Part shown: one piece after another, positions 53,510-64,000 of the stretch | Position numbering within the stretch: the first letter of the stretch is position 1 | Layout of the letters: each line of letters opens with the position of its first letter | From: Toxorhynchites rutilus septentrionalis | Taxonomy: Eukaryota; Arthropoda; Insecta; Diptera; Culicidae | Assembly (NCBI RefSeq): GCF_029784135.1 | Contig: NC_073746.1 | Location: forward strand, 71,714,042 to 71,778,041 | DNA length: 64,000 nt | Reading direction: 5' to 3' | Notes under the pieces: generated by a model | Databases searched by the model: none | What the model was told of the DNA's origin: nothing | What the model saw: the letters and a program-made list of their open reading frames with translations, nothing else | Position numbers and translations under genes: made by a program

Positions 53510-56317
53510 CTTATGCAAAACATCTAAATATATTTTGTACAAGTAAAACGAGTAATCAAATAAAGAAAACCAGAACAAGCAATACAAACATTTTTTTTTA
53601 AATTTCATGTGCACCCATCGTGTTTGCGAATTAAGCCATTGGAGCTTGTGAGAAATAAATCCATACACCGAACGAATGTAACCCGCCATTAGGCTGTCAT
53701 CAACATTTTGAACAATTAATTATCGATCCGGAGCAAAACGTTTCTGTTTTGGCCTCCGGTAAAATTTTTTGTTAATTTTTTACACCCTGCATAAAAGCGA
53801 ACAAATCATATTTTAATCCGGCACCGCCGAAAACAGAATCTACATGGTAATAAATTCATTGCCTGTGGTACGCATAAAAAAGCTATATACAAACAGGAAA
53901 GTTGCTGATTGCAGGATGTTCCTTATCGTTGATTTGAATCTCTTGGTTGTATGTTGGTGGAAAAAATAAAACGATCCGGGAAAGCGCAGAGCACAGCGTT
54001 TAATGATGTTATAAGCGTGGGTTGAACGAAAAAAACTGTTTTGATGTTGGATTGAAATAAACCTTCTGTTGAATAAAGCATTTTTTCCGAGCATTGTGTT
54101 AAATTTACAACAATTTCAACTGCCACAGGCAGTGCATGATGATGCGGGACGCTCCAGGTCGCATCATGCTAATCGACAGAACAAGTTTCATTAGCAATCT
54201 TTATCCGGCACGCACCTATCAGAGGCAGAGCACGATTTATCACAGCAACACTCGCCCACAAGACGCATCAAGCAGCGAGAAGTTAATGGACATTTTAATT
54301 GAAAATGATGCTAAATAGTAGTGCTGGCCTTCTTTCAGCTGTTTCTCGTGCTGATTTTCCCGAAGGTGATATCCGTGTGAGAATATGATTAACAACCGGC
54401 CATTTGTTTATGCTCCTTTTTCCAGCAGAGAAGTGAACGTAAATGAATCGCGTCAAAAACTGCATGCGTCTCGTCTGGGACTAAGGTGTTATGAAATACG
54501 GAGCCATAATTAGTCAACTGTCGACTTGGGTGCGTCCATATGGAACCCTGTGCCGGTGTAATAGAACCAGTTTCCAGATGTGGGGATTAAATTCCTAGCA
54601 CGAGAGTCGACCTAAAAAGCCGTTAAAGTAGGAAATTACTCGAACGAAAAATAAAAATAATAAGCGTTTCTTCCCTCCGTTTGGTGATAAGAAACGAACA
54701 ATTAAAATCCCATTTCAAGCCGGTCGCTTTGACGCTCGGCAGAATGTCCCCGGTTGAATAAAGGCGGAGCACACCATCTTGCGATGGGGTTGGGGCTTGC
54801 GCTGCGATAACATTGATGATGACTATTTTGCCACTACAGCTGGCAATGATGCGACATTAAAATCCCGATAAAAATATGTTCCGCTTAAATAGCTATTCCA
54901 TGGTAGGAATTAATGGAATCATGGAATACGACGTAGGAATCATGGAGTACGACGGCTCTTCTCCTGCAATGTTGAGGCCTGAGGCGTGACTCACATTTAT
55001 AACCGTCATGGTTTCAGTTTTTTTTCCTTTTCCTCGGGCTTTTAGCACCCAATTTGCTGTTCACGGTGGCTGCGGTGACGATTGTGATAAAGCGAACGGA
55101 TAATGCACTTTTTCGTTCTACTGTCAACGATGGAAAATGCCGCAGCTAAAATCATCTCGACTCCACGCGGTCTTGCCACGGAAACTGTTTTCCAGTATCT
55201 TTTCATTTTAGCGCTGCACGGAATTGCCGTGGAAAAATAATACAGCCAGGAAGTAATTCTGATAACGAGCGGGCGGCATTCACTGTCACACCCGCACTCG
55301 GTCGCTGGGGAACTTTTAATGGAGAGCGCGCGAAATTGAGCGACTAATTTCGTTTCCTTTGCGGAAAGATTTGAGCTCCGCAACGGTTTGGCCGATTAAG
55401 CCGTGCTTTGTTGATGGTGGTTACAGTAATTATTTATTCATAATTGTAATCAACTCTCTAGAATGGTGTGTTTCTGGGTGATTGTGTGGAAGTTACTTTT
55501 CGGGAGATAGATACATGTTTCTGTGATGCTTTTTGATACAATTGCTAGAGCACTAGAAAGAACTTTTTGAACTGAACTGAACAAATGTAAAGTTGCTTTA
55601 TATTAAAAAAATATGCTGGTATGGATTCCACCAATGCGGTTGCCAGGTGTCAGCTGATTTTCATCATAAGCACATAAAAAGTGCTGCGAAAACAGTGACG
55701 TTTTTGACATCTATGAATATTGGCATAAATTATTGCAGTAATGCTAATACGTACGTGTGTCACGTGATATAATCTAATGAGAGAAAAAACGAGATAAGAC
55801 AAAATGCCTCTGCAGAAAGACCAGCAATGAGACGTTGCTGTAGCAGTAGAAGTAGACATAAAACTAGTCGGTGATTTTGTAGAACAACATTTGTAAACGT
55901 CTCGCTCACAACTTTTGCAACCCATCGTGTTGATAGCTTCTATGCATTGATAGCCCGTAATGAGCGTGAAGCAACAATGTATTCCGATCTTGCTGCATTC
56001 CAACTGACTGTGGTTCTTGATTGCAAGGCATGTGGAGTGTGGATTCAGAAGATCCTAGAAAAATACAAGCTGGAAAGAAAACTAAAGTACAGTGAGTGTG
56101 TACTATTTAGTCGGACTTAGTTGCATTGCTTTCCGCTTGTTGATAGAGTCTGATACATTGTACGATTTGTGGTTTTCGTTGTAGATGCTGTTGTTGATAC
56201 GGCGTACTACCAATGATCCGTTGCATATGCATATGTGAATGAACAGTTATGTTTTCCATTGATGCAAAAAGAAGAAATGGATAAGAGTTCCGTGTTTCTT
56301 ATGAAATATTTTGACAC
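53510..56317. other. No recognised gene
   Basis: About 2.8 kb, with a more balanced base composition at 54100-55420. No supported coding frame; minus frames at 55042-55383 and 55650-56003 lack motifs and have poor start contexts. Likely host noncoding DNA. Confidence 0.45.
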
Positions 56318-56325
56318 AGTGTGAC

Positions 56326-57698
56326 TAGCGATGTCCGGGAATTGTTCGACTAACAGATCAATCGACTAATCGATTGTCTTTTGTCAGTAAATTCTAGCCT
56401 TAAAAGTATTCTCAGACACAGAACAATTATGGAGATAACAAATTGAATTGAATTCTCTCAGGCATGCGATATATGGGCCATTTTGTCCGTAACTGGTTCT
56501 GTGGAATGGCTGATAGATGACAGGATGAACCCTTTTCCTGTCATCTATCTGCTATTAGGAACACTAACTCAGCTCGTCACAGAAATCAAAGAATTTATCT
56601 CGATTGAATCATAGATATCGAAAATTACCTATAAATACACTCTTTTCCATTTAGATTTGACACTCTAATGTTGGGCCATTTGATGTCTCTACTCATCAAA
56701 TGTCAATGTCAATAGATTTAAGTCACTTTTATCAATTTAAACGGATGAGTGCATCGAACTAAATATCGGTACTGAACACTGTTTATTGGGTTTGAATTTG
56801 CAAATTGTATAAATAAATTCGATTTGTACGATATTGTTAAGAGTTCTATTATACTATCTCTTATACTGTCTTGCTATTTTGGTAACTCTCTCATATTTTT
56901 GCGATAAGTTCTAATAAGCGGATCTTTTGATGCTATATGAATATTTAAATTGTATTTTTAGTGTTACCAGTGTTTGAAGGAGGCTAGCTATGTTATAATT
57001 TTGCCATGAAAGGTAAAGAGGGAGAACAAATACATTACAGATAAATATATAGGAAAAAAAAAAATTAAAAATGATTATTGTGTTTATAATTTTTGTATTG
57101 GTACTATAGATTCATTGAAGCGGATGGATGCCATTGTGCCAAACTTTTAATTGAAAGTTGTAGTTGGAAAAACGAAATTAGAAATACTTAAGGATCTGAC
57201 ACGAATATTACAAAATATGGAATATAATGGGAACATTAGAGACGGCAAGTTGGATCCGAAGTTGAATCGAAGGCGTAGCTTTTACCGAAGAAGAACAAAT
57301 CTAGTATTAGAATATTTATGAAATAAAGAAATTAATCGCCTTCAGTAACCATAACCATAATCCAGAACAACGCTACATCTTCTTCTTCTTCATCATCCAT
57401 TTTTTCCTTCTTTTTCTCAAATGGAACCAGAATTATGGCATTATTAGAGAAATTTGTAGCGTGTACCACATGTTTCATTTGAGAGCCCCTCGTACAGCCC
57501 CGGTCGCGACTGGTCCTCGTTACAATTTTCGTCTTCATTGCGTGGCATTTCCTGTATTGTTCATATTCAGTACATACCGATTTTCAATAATTAGGTCAAT
57601 AATAAGGTTCAATAAGTATGTCATATATTTTATGGATGACGATTAATCGATTATCTTGAGGCGATTGAACGATTTATTTAAAAAATCAGACATCACTA
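56326..57698. mobile_element. Non-autonomous hAT element, 1373 bp
   Basis: The exact 8-bp duplication AGTGTGAC stands at 56318-56325 and 57699-57706. The ends are TAGCGATGTCCGG and, complemented, TAGTGATGTCTGA, with AATCGATTAATCG-like motifs just inside both ends (56360-56375, 57640-57655). An 8-bp duplication and 'TAGNGATG' ends are typical of hAT transposons. No transposase codons are recognised inside. A 68-codon minus frame (57332-57538) with an EKKKEKMDDEEEEDV stretch is probably a simple-repeat artefact. Confidence 0.75.
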
Positions 57699-57841
57699 AG
57701 TGTGACCCCTTAGCCTGCTCCTCACGATACAGATACTGCTGTTGTTAAGTTTAACTGAGCAGTTTTGAAACATCACTTGCTCTAAGAATTAACTGAACAA
57801 TGTTCTTCATGTTATGAAAGAAAAGTGTCCATAAATTGAAC

Positions 57842-58338
57842 TTAATGGGGGACCCCGGTCTGAAAGATCGAAAAAATCGAATTTTTGTTTTTTTTGCATT
57901 TTTGGGAAGCTTATGCTCTCAGAAATGTTGTCTAAAAAGGATACTTCGATATTTGATTTCCTTGGAAAGTTACAGCCAAAAGTTTGAAGTCACCTCCAGG
58001 GAATGTACGAATTTTTAAACGTGTCTTCCTCGAAACCATGTTTTTTCAACAGGTGGTATCGATCTCAGGATCTACTCGAACGATTTGGATGATTTTTTTT
58101 TATCAACGTGTAAAAATGAATTATCTAAAGCGTTACATAGCCGTTGTTTTGATATCTCATTTTTTCGATTTTTCATGAGCTTCTAAACAGTGTTTTTTTT
58201 AATGAAAAATAACTCATTTTTAACAAAAAAGGTTTCAAAATGTTCATTGGAATTCGTTCGGCGATACCCCGTTGGTTCAGAACCGATACCACTAGCAAGA
58301 TACGGATTTCAGACAGCATCTACGCATCCAGCTGTCAA
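57842..58338. repeat. Dispersed noncoding repeat, copy 2
   Basis: Homologous along its length to 27706-28235, with small deletions. It has the same start (TTAA, G run, GATC or GACC) and the same end (CTACGCATCCAGCTGTCAA). Confidence 0.7.
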
Positions 58339-58681
58339 ATATATATTTTCAAATATCTCAATTTTTATAGCTGACCTGGCGAATTTCGTCTCGCTTAAAG
58401 TTGATTTCTTCAATATGAATACTTTCAAACATTCACGTTTTATTACTAAGCGAACGCGAATTGATTACCCTTTGACCATTTACTATTTCCTTTTACTATA
58501 AAATACCAAAACTCGTCATAATTTTCAGATACAATTCTCGTTCAAGATTTTCAATCATTTGCAAATAACATGTTTCTTCGTTACATGGAATACATGTTTG
58601 ATACAGAAAATATAATGAAATAAAGACAGCTCAAACCGGACGTTTCCATCCTTGAGTTTTTTAGCGATCCATTTTTATTTA

Positions 58682-59243
58682 CAGTAAAACCTGGTTTTGT
58701 TGGTATTTTTTTTTGCAATTTTTTTTTGTGCGATTTTCTGTTCTTGTGCGATTTTTTTTTGTGCGGCGTAAAAAAGAAGCATATTTGACGAAGTTATCGT
58801 CCATTTAGTTTTTTTTCGATGGTTTATATGCACTTCAGTGCGAAAAAAAGCATATTTGCGTCTCAATTATCCACTTCTGAAATAATTTCCCTCCTCTCAT
58901 TAAATACTCAAAGTTTTTCGAAGATTTTGAATGACATAATTTCTAACAGCAACACGTTTCGACATGCAACTAAAAGCACAAAACAGCCACGCGCAACCGA
59001 AAAGGCTAAGTGTCCCATGGCTAAGCAGGAAAACAAAAGGAAATTGAACGGTGAATGGCGTGGAATTGAGTTATTTTCTTGGAGAAATTGTTTTTTATGC
59101 TGTCCCTATCTACCGCACATATTTTTTTTTCAAAATGTGTACCGAACACTATTTTTTAAAGCTGTTGGTGAAGTTTTGCATCATTTTTTTCATGCAACTT
59201 TTTTGTACGGTCCCTATCCCCCGCACAAAAACAGGTTTGCCTG
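58682..59243. mobile_element. TA-flanked miniature element, 562 bp
   Basis: TA at 58680-58681 and 59244-59245. Ends CAGTAAAACCTGGTTTTGT and, complemented, CAGGCAAACCTGTTTTTGT (16 of 19 match). GTGCGATTTT or TGTGCGG motifs repeat near the left end, and ACCGCACA or CCGCACAAAA near the right. CAG ends and TA duplication suggest mobilisation by a Tc1/mariner-type enzyme. The 154-codon frame across it (58819-59283) has no transposase features. Confidence 0.6.
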
Positions 59244-59429
59244 TATACAGATAGAAGATATACGACTACGTTTTTTCACCTGAAAATCCATTTCCACTCT
59301 CGAACAAAGATCAATTTCGTTAGGGCAAACATCAAATGGACCAACAACGCTTATCACGTGGTAATTATGATGATAATTACATACAAATATTTACGCCTAT
59401 CGGTTCAGTAATATCTATGGGTGCTCATA

Positions 59430-59759
59430 CACTGTTTGATCGAAGCCAAATATTTGACTCTTTTTGACAGATAAAATTTGATCAACGTGTACTGATCAAA
59501 TATATTCAACACAAACACGACAAGCAAATATTCAGTTATTGGAAGCCTAAAATATTTTTTCGGTCTGTTCGTCAATCCTGTCGGTACATGGTTAGGTTAC
59601 CTTAAATACTTCAGGGGTTTTATCCAGGTTCGACTTTTTGAATTTGTTTGCCACTGTTGATAAATGAAGAGTGGCAAATAAAATAATGTTTGTATGAATT
59701 TGAAACCAAACTTTATCTGTCAAAAAAATGTCAATTATTTGACCTCCGGACAAACAGTG
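59430..59759. mobile_element. TA-flanked miniature element with ~45-bp ends, 330 bp
   Basis: TA at 59428-59429 and 59760-59761. Left end CACTGTTTGATCGAAG, continuing through CAAATATTTGAC to TTTTTGACAGATAAA; the right end is the complement of a close relative, starting CACTGTTTGTCCGGAG and also ending TTTTTGACAGATAAA. The inverted repeat extends about 45 bp. Noncoding. Confidence 0.65.
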
Positions 59760-59974
59760 TACGATCACCTTAAGCCTATAAGGATCAGACAGACAGACAG
59801 AAATCCATATTTATATGTACATAGATTCAAGGAAAATATGATGGTTTCACTGATACGTCGTCGACTTTACATAAATGTAAATAAGAATCTTCAAAAATTG
59901 ATGTTTTTCAATATTTTGTGAAATTGTAGCTTTTCATGAAAACCATTTTCCTGCAAATATTTGACTCACGCTTG

Positions 59975-61811
59975 GTCCTAATACATCAATACCATAAACG
60001 TATGCTCGCACCTTACGCTTAACTCCACTCATAAGGTTCTGTACAACATTTGGTTGCCGAGTATTTTGGTGGATGTCTTTCATGTCCTTGGGTACGATAG
60101 TGACCTCGTTGACTTCGTACCACTTCAGGACATCCTTTGAATAGTGGCACGAAGCTAGATTCGGTCAGAAGACCGTAGGGACCTCGTATTGCTTCAACAG
60201 AGGAAGCAGACGCTTCTGTAGACACTCCTTGAGGTAGATCTGCCCGTTTACAGTCCCGGTAGTGTCACTAACGGCGTAGTGTCACCTAACGGTAGTATCA
60301 CTAACGGCGTACTCCGTTCGCCATGAGAGAGTCGCTTGCCAAATCATGTAGGAGAAAGTCGTGAAAGACGGAACACGGTAGGAACGACAGACACCCCTGT
60401 ATAATTGATAAATTACATTTTTATTTTAAATTTTTATGATGTACAAACTTGGCATACAGTGTATCAATAACTTTTACACTTACTGTGTACACCTAGCTGG
60501 CTTTCTGTTAAAATTGTAAATAAAAACAATATAGTAATCTACAAAGAGCAGATCGATGTCAGTTTCCGTCTGCAGAAAATAATGTTCTCATTGTTATTTA
60601 GTAATTTGATGGGGTATTTTTCGTTACGTGGATGTTTTACCATCTCTTTTCTTCCAGTTTATCGAATCAGCGATGAAGTTTTATCATTTTTACTCCAAAA
60701 ATATTGACGAAAATAAAATACTAATCAAGTCGGGTAAGACGAACACTCCACCGACAAAAAACAAACATTTTGTTTAGAAAACAATTTGGTTGTCTCCTCC
60801 TTCTCTTATTAACAGATGCCCACTAACTACGTTTGCAAGTGCAACCGCATACCATGGACGAAGAGCGGTTTTTAAAACGTAATCCGAATTTGTCATTCCG
60901 AATACCAGAAGCTATTGTAGACAAGAAAAAATGAAAAAATCGTAAGCCTTTCTAGGTTATTGTAGTCTAGTTTTTTTGTCAGACTATCTTTAAGGCATAT
61001 TTGAAGACCTCCAAAACTTATCGAGTAAGTAAACGAGAATTTTCTGTTAGTGTCCGTCTTTCCCACCCCTAGTGTCCATCTTTCCCGCCAAGTGTCCATA
61101 TTTCCCGACTTAATCTAATTTTTTCAAAGATGCCGGACACATTCATTTTTCTAAATGTCTGCCTCATAGAGCGAATTTTATTATAAAACCAGACCTAGAC
61201 TATCTATTTGTGTGAAATTCACGAAAAAAAACCGTTTACTTAGGGTGTCCGTCTTCACCACTCTTACCCTATTTCATGGCAAACTTTGAAAGTTTCTGCA
61301 TCCTTACTTCTTCCGGAACATCACGTTCCAAACCCTCCCGGTCCTTGTCTCTCTGAACGAAAGACTTGGACAGATTTTTGTCCACATCCCTGATCGAAGC
61401 ATTGATATTTCGCTTAAACGCTTTCACGACACCCTTGTGATGCTGATCACTCATAGAACATCCATTCTGACCGCATTTCTTCTTCCGTTCGATGCTCAGA
61501 GTTTCGTAGTAACGTTTAATCCCACGACTCGCCGTTGACTGCACGATTCCGAGTTGTTTTCCGATGTCCCAATGAGAGAGTCGAGGATTTTCAGGTGCTT
61601 GCGCAAAATCAATCCGTAACGTTGCTTTTCGGGTGACGCCATTTTTTTCAAATTTTCGAAACTGACTGACGAAAACTGACAGCGATAAAAATACAGAGTA
61701 AATAATACACTTTAAACTACTCCTACCCAAAAATTCCAAGCAAAAATACCCAATGGGCAATTTTCTACAGTGTTTTTTTCCGTGATGCAATTTGATGAGG
61801 GACATCCTTTA
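59975..61811 (-). pseudogene. ITmD37E relic split by another transposon
   Basis: Second ITmD37E copy, inactive. Minus strand from the right end (a TIR variant with GATGCAATTTGATGAGG, TA at 61812-61813): NPRLSHWDIGKQLGIVQSTA, RYYETLSIER, CSMSDQHHKGVVKAFKR, then a jump from DREGLERD to VPEEVRMQKLSKFAMK. That jump removes the first catalytic aspartate region of the intact copy. After the inserted element come YMIWQA, NLASCHYSKDVLKWYEVN (the catalytic aspartate reads Asn), VVQNLMSGVKRKV and YGID. The region with the catalytic glutamate is deleted. The left terminal repeat was not found. Confidence 0.85.
60351..61269 (+). mobile_element. 919-bp pogo-like non-autonomous element inserted in ITmD37E
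   Basis: Removing this segment with one TA rejoins the host reading frame exactly (KFAMK + YMIWQA), so both ends and the TA duplication (60349-60350 and 61270-61271) are certain. Ends GGAGAAAGTCGTGAAAGACG and, complemented, GGGTAAGAGTGGTGAAGACG are imperfect inverted repeats. Near the right end TGTCCGTCTTTCCC, TGTCCATCTTTCCC and TGTCCATATTTCCC stand in tandem (61050-61105). A short frame at 60855-60930 reads MDEERFLKRNPNLSFRIPEA and resembles the end of the CENP-B-type DNA-binding domain of pogo-like transposases. TA insertion agrees. No complete gene. Confidence 0.75.
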
Positions 61812-61829
61812 CATAGCCTTTTAAAATTC

Positions 61830-62480
61830 AGATTGCATACTATCATGTGACAAAATTTTCGATTTGCTATCAATCAAATTATTTGATCTTAAAATTGCGT
61901 TTATCGTGTCGTTGCTGAACCGATTTCGAAGCTTATTCTTGTTCTGATTATGTTCAAAAAAAAAAAAAAAATATCGTCCGTCGTATGCCGGGGAGTGAGA
62001 CAAAGTGAAGTCGTTAGAAACAAGGAATCGAAACGTCGAAATCGTTCTCCAGATCTTGTGAAACTCCTTCGTAGAACCTTGAAAACGCTTCCTATACAAC
62101 GTTGATAATTGTTGAAGTGGAAAAGTTTCTGGGATTTAAAATTGCAGTAGCTATGAGAGTTGGATCATCAAATCGAATCTATTTCTCATTTGCTTGATCA
62201 GCTCCACGGAAATATTGCTACAAATATCCTTAGAAATAATCTGCCCTCGCCATCCATTGTTTAGATAGTTTCTTCTGCTGACATCCCAACATAAATATTT
62301 TTGCCGCTTTTCAAACGATCTTTCTCGCATGCGTTAGTAAGAATGGTTAGATAAAAATCTTTCAACTCTTCATGTAACATTGTGAATCCAGCCTGGAACA
62401 AACAATTCGATTTGTTGATCTGGAACAAAATATACTCCAAAAAGCAACAGCAGAAGCAATGACTATGAGGGCAGTCGAAA
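61830..62480 (-). pseudogene. Possible hAT transposase relic (dimerisation region)
   Basis: Minus-strand codons near 61870-61960 read HNQNKNKLRNRFSNDTINAI then LRSNN. This resembles the hAT C-terminal dimerisation block ('VFSQMN.IKTKQRNRL..D.LNAILRI'). Upstream frames (HEELKDFYLTILTNACERSF, then KRQKYLCWD) may belong to the same protein, but stops and frameshifts intervene. No ends were found, and it is unclear whether it relates to the hAT miniature element at 62833. Confidence 0.4.
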
Positions 62481-62873
62481 TTCTGCGAGCAAGTATGATT
62501 TTGTCACAGTTATACTGAAATATTTTCCTTCTGAACTATTTCTTCTAAAAATCTATGTCGTAATCTCTACCATTCAAAATATTTATTGCATATAAAAATC
62601 TGTTGAAAAAACAGAACTTAAGTTTCAATTTTTTCATTTGTTCGATAAGTGTGATACACACTCTGGCTAAATTTCGACTGCATCAGTTATTAAAAGTTTC
62701 GACCTGCCCTATGTTGTTTGATCAAATGTTTAGAACTTAATATTGTGATCATCTTATCGTTGCTTTGTCGTTTTAGATGCTTAGTTTTGTTACTGTTATA
62801 ATAAGAAAAAAAATCACTCGACCGTTGCCGACCAGTGTTGCCACACGTACAGATTTATCTGGAAAGATAACGA

Positions 62874-63018
62874 TTTTTCTCTATTATTGTGACTTTCGAC
62901 ACATTTGGCTGTTTCGTGACTTTTACTTCCATTTTTTGAAGAATGTCGGTAGTGAGAACTGAACTCGTTACCTTTGCGTGAGAGGTATGAATGTTACCAC
63001 TTACGCCAGATCGCTTCC
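62874..63018 (-). mobile_element. tRNA-derived SINE, copy 3 of the array type
   Basis: Same SINE as at 9350-9502 but more diverged. The plus strand reads TTATTGTGACTTTCGACAC, GAAGAATGTCGGTAGTGAG, AACTGAACTCGTTACCTTTG and TACCACTTACGCCAGATCGC. It shows the SINE exists outside the tandem array. Target duplications are uncertain. Confidence 0.65.
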
Positions 63019-63339
63019 CGAGATTTTTTCGTTATTTTTGGTACAGATTCTGTACGGTACAGATTACATATTTTCTTCAAAAGTGCAGATTGGAGAATAT
63101 TTCTCGTGTGTAAAATTTCTCTCTTTTTTCGTCAGTATTGTTACTTCAAATCACTAGAAATCCATCTCTTGGTATGAATGAAAACAAAACAAAACGTATC
63201 TGTGAAGCTTGATGTGAAGAACACATTTGTACCTCATGCATGTATTTGTAGTAAGTAAATCTAGATCTAAAATTAGTAAGTAAATATAATATTTTCTAGT
63301 AAATAAATTGGTATTTTTTCATGCTTTCGTGATTTTTCT

Positions 63340-63494
<155 letters not shown>

Positions 63495-63588
63495 CCGATG
63501 GCACAGATTTTTTGAAGAAAAAGTACAGATGAGAAACATTTTTTACCCTTTTGGGTACAGATTTAAATGTGGCAACACTGTTGCCGAC

Positions 63589-64000
63589 GATTAATGCTTA
63601 GTAAAAATATTAAAACCAATGATGAAACGGACAGTTGTTTGGCTGGATACCGGATACCGGATAATACCATTGTGAGCTAACGCCGAATTGTAGGCAAAAA
63701 GATTGGAAAAAGAAATGCGAATGAATTTCGGTATATTTGAAAAAGTTTTAACTTTTCATCAGCCATTTCTTGAATTCATCGAAAAATGGATGAGCAATAA
63801 GAGATAGAATCTACATTTTTCCAATTGCTTGTTTTTAAGACCAGAAGCGAATGATTTTTTGCTGTCGAGTTATTATAAAACTAATAGGAATCATGATAAT
63901 TTTTAACGAAATAATATAAAATAAAATAAAAAATAAACTGATGGAAATATCAGATTCGTTACACAAAACTTTATTATGACAAATTAAGAAATAAAGTTTG
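63589..64000. other. Nothing recognised
   Basis: AT-rich DNA to the end of the window. No gene or repeat supported. Confidence 0.4.

Noticed and set aside
55650..56003. 117-codon cysteine-rich minus frame
   Set aside because: Cysteines show no ordered spacing and there is no signal peptide or family pattern.

Overview
This window looks like AT-rich, gene-poor nuclear DNA from a dipteran insect, most likely a mosquito. The reasons are the repeat types: an ITmD37E transposon, mariner, Tc1, pogo, piggyBac and hAT relics, RTE-like and other non-LTR elements, a Ty3-type LTR element, tRNA-derived SINEs, and many TA- or TTAA-flanked miniature elements. The species assignment is inference. Nothing bacterial, no CRISPR array and no bona fide tRNA or rRNA gene was seen. 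Most of the window reads as intergenic or large-intron DNA built by nested transposon insertion.

Host gene candidates are few and all lie in the first 19 kb. They are a 196-codon open frame with a good start context and a poly(A) signal (6544-7134, minus), a possible signal-peptide first exon ending in a splice donor (7470-7577, plus), and a possible 5' exon preceded by a strong acceptor whose short coding segment runs into a consensus GTAAGT donor (17389-18322, plus). The 36-39 kb and 44-49 kb stretches look like single-copy noncoding DNA.

Layout. 1-5.4 kb: piggyBac, non-LTR, mariner and Tc1 relics. 8.9-11.8 kb: an unusual tandem array of short units carrying a SINE copied along with the array, and a segment in inverted orientation. 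12-15.5 kb: RTE-like LINE, pogo fragment, Helitron-like element, and a mariner nested in a miniature element. 22.5-23.8 kb: a structurally intact ITmD37E transposon with an open 338-codon transposase. 24-30 kb: SINE, tandem repeats, LINE remnants and a 5'-truncated LINE with about 500 open codons. 30.7-36.1 kb: a Tc1 relative with doubled terminal binding-site repeats, followed by an LTR retrotransposon with apparently identical 601-bp LTRs that has lost gag, protease and most of reverse transcriptase but keeps RNase H and integrase. 39.1-41.7 kb: a TA-flanked element split by an RTE-like LINE. 42-53.5 kb: mariner remnant, SINEs, microsatellites and miniature elements. 56.3-63.6 kb: a 1.37-kb non-autonomous hAT with an 8-bp target duplication, several miniature elements, an ITmD37E relic cut exactly at a TA by a 919-bp pogo-like element, a hAT transposase relic, and a hAT miniature element that itself holds a SINE and a long TA microsatellite.

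The elements do not form a pathway. They form an insertion chronology: non-LTR and piggyBac remnants look old, several miniature elements and SINEs intermediate, and the LTR element and intact ITmD37E copy recent. Clade names rest on recognisable protein motifs and terminal structure read by eye. No database search or alignment program was run.
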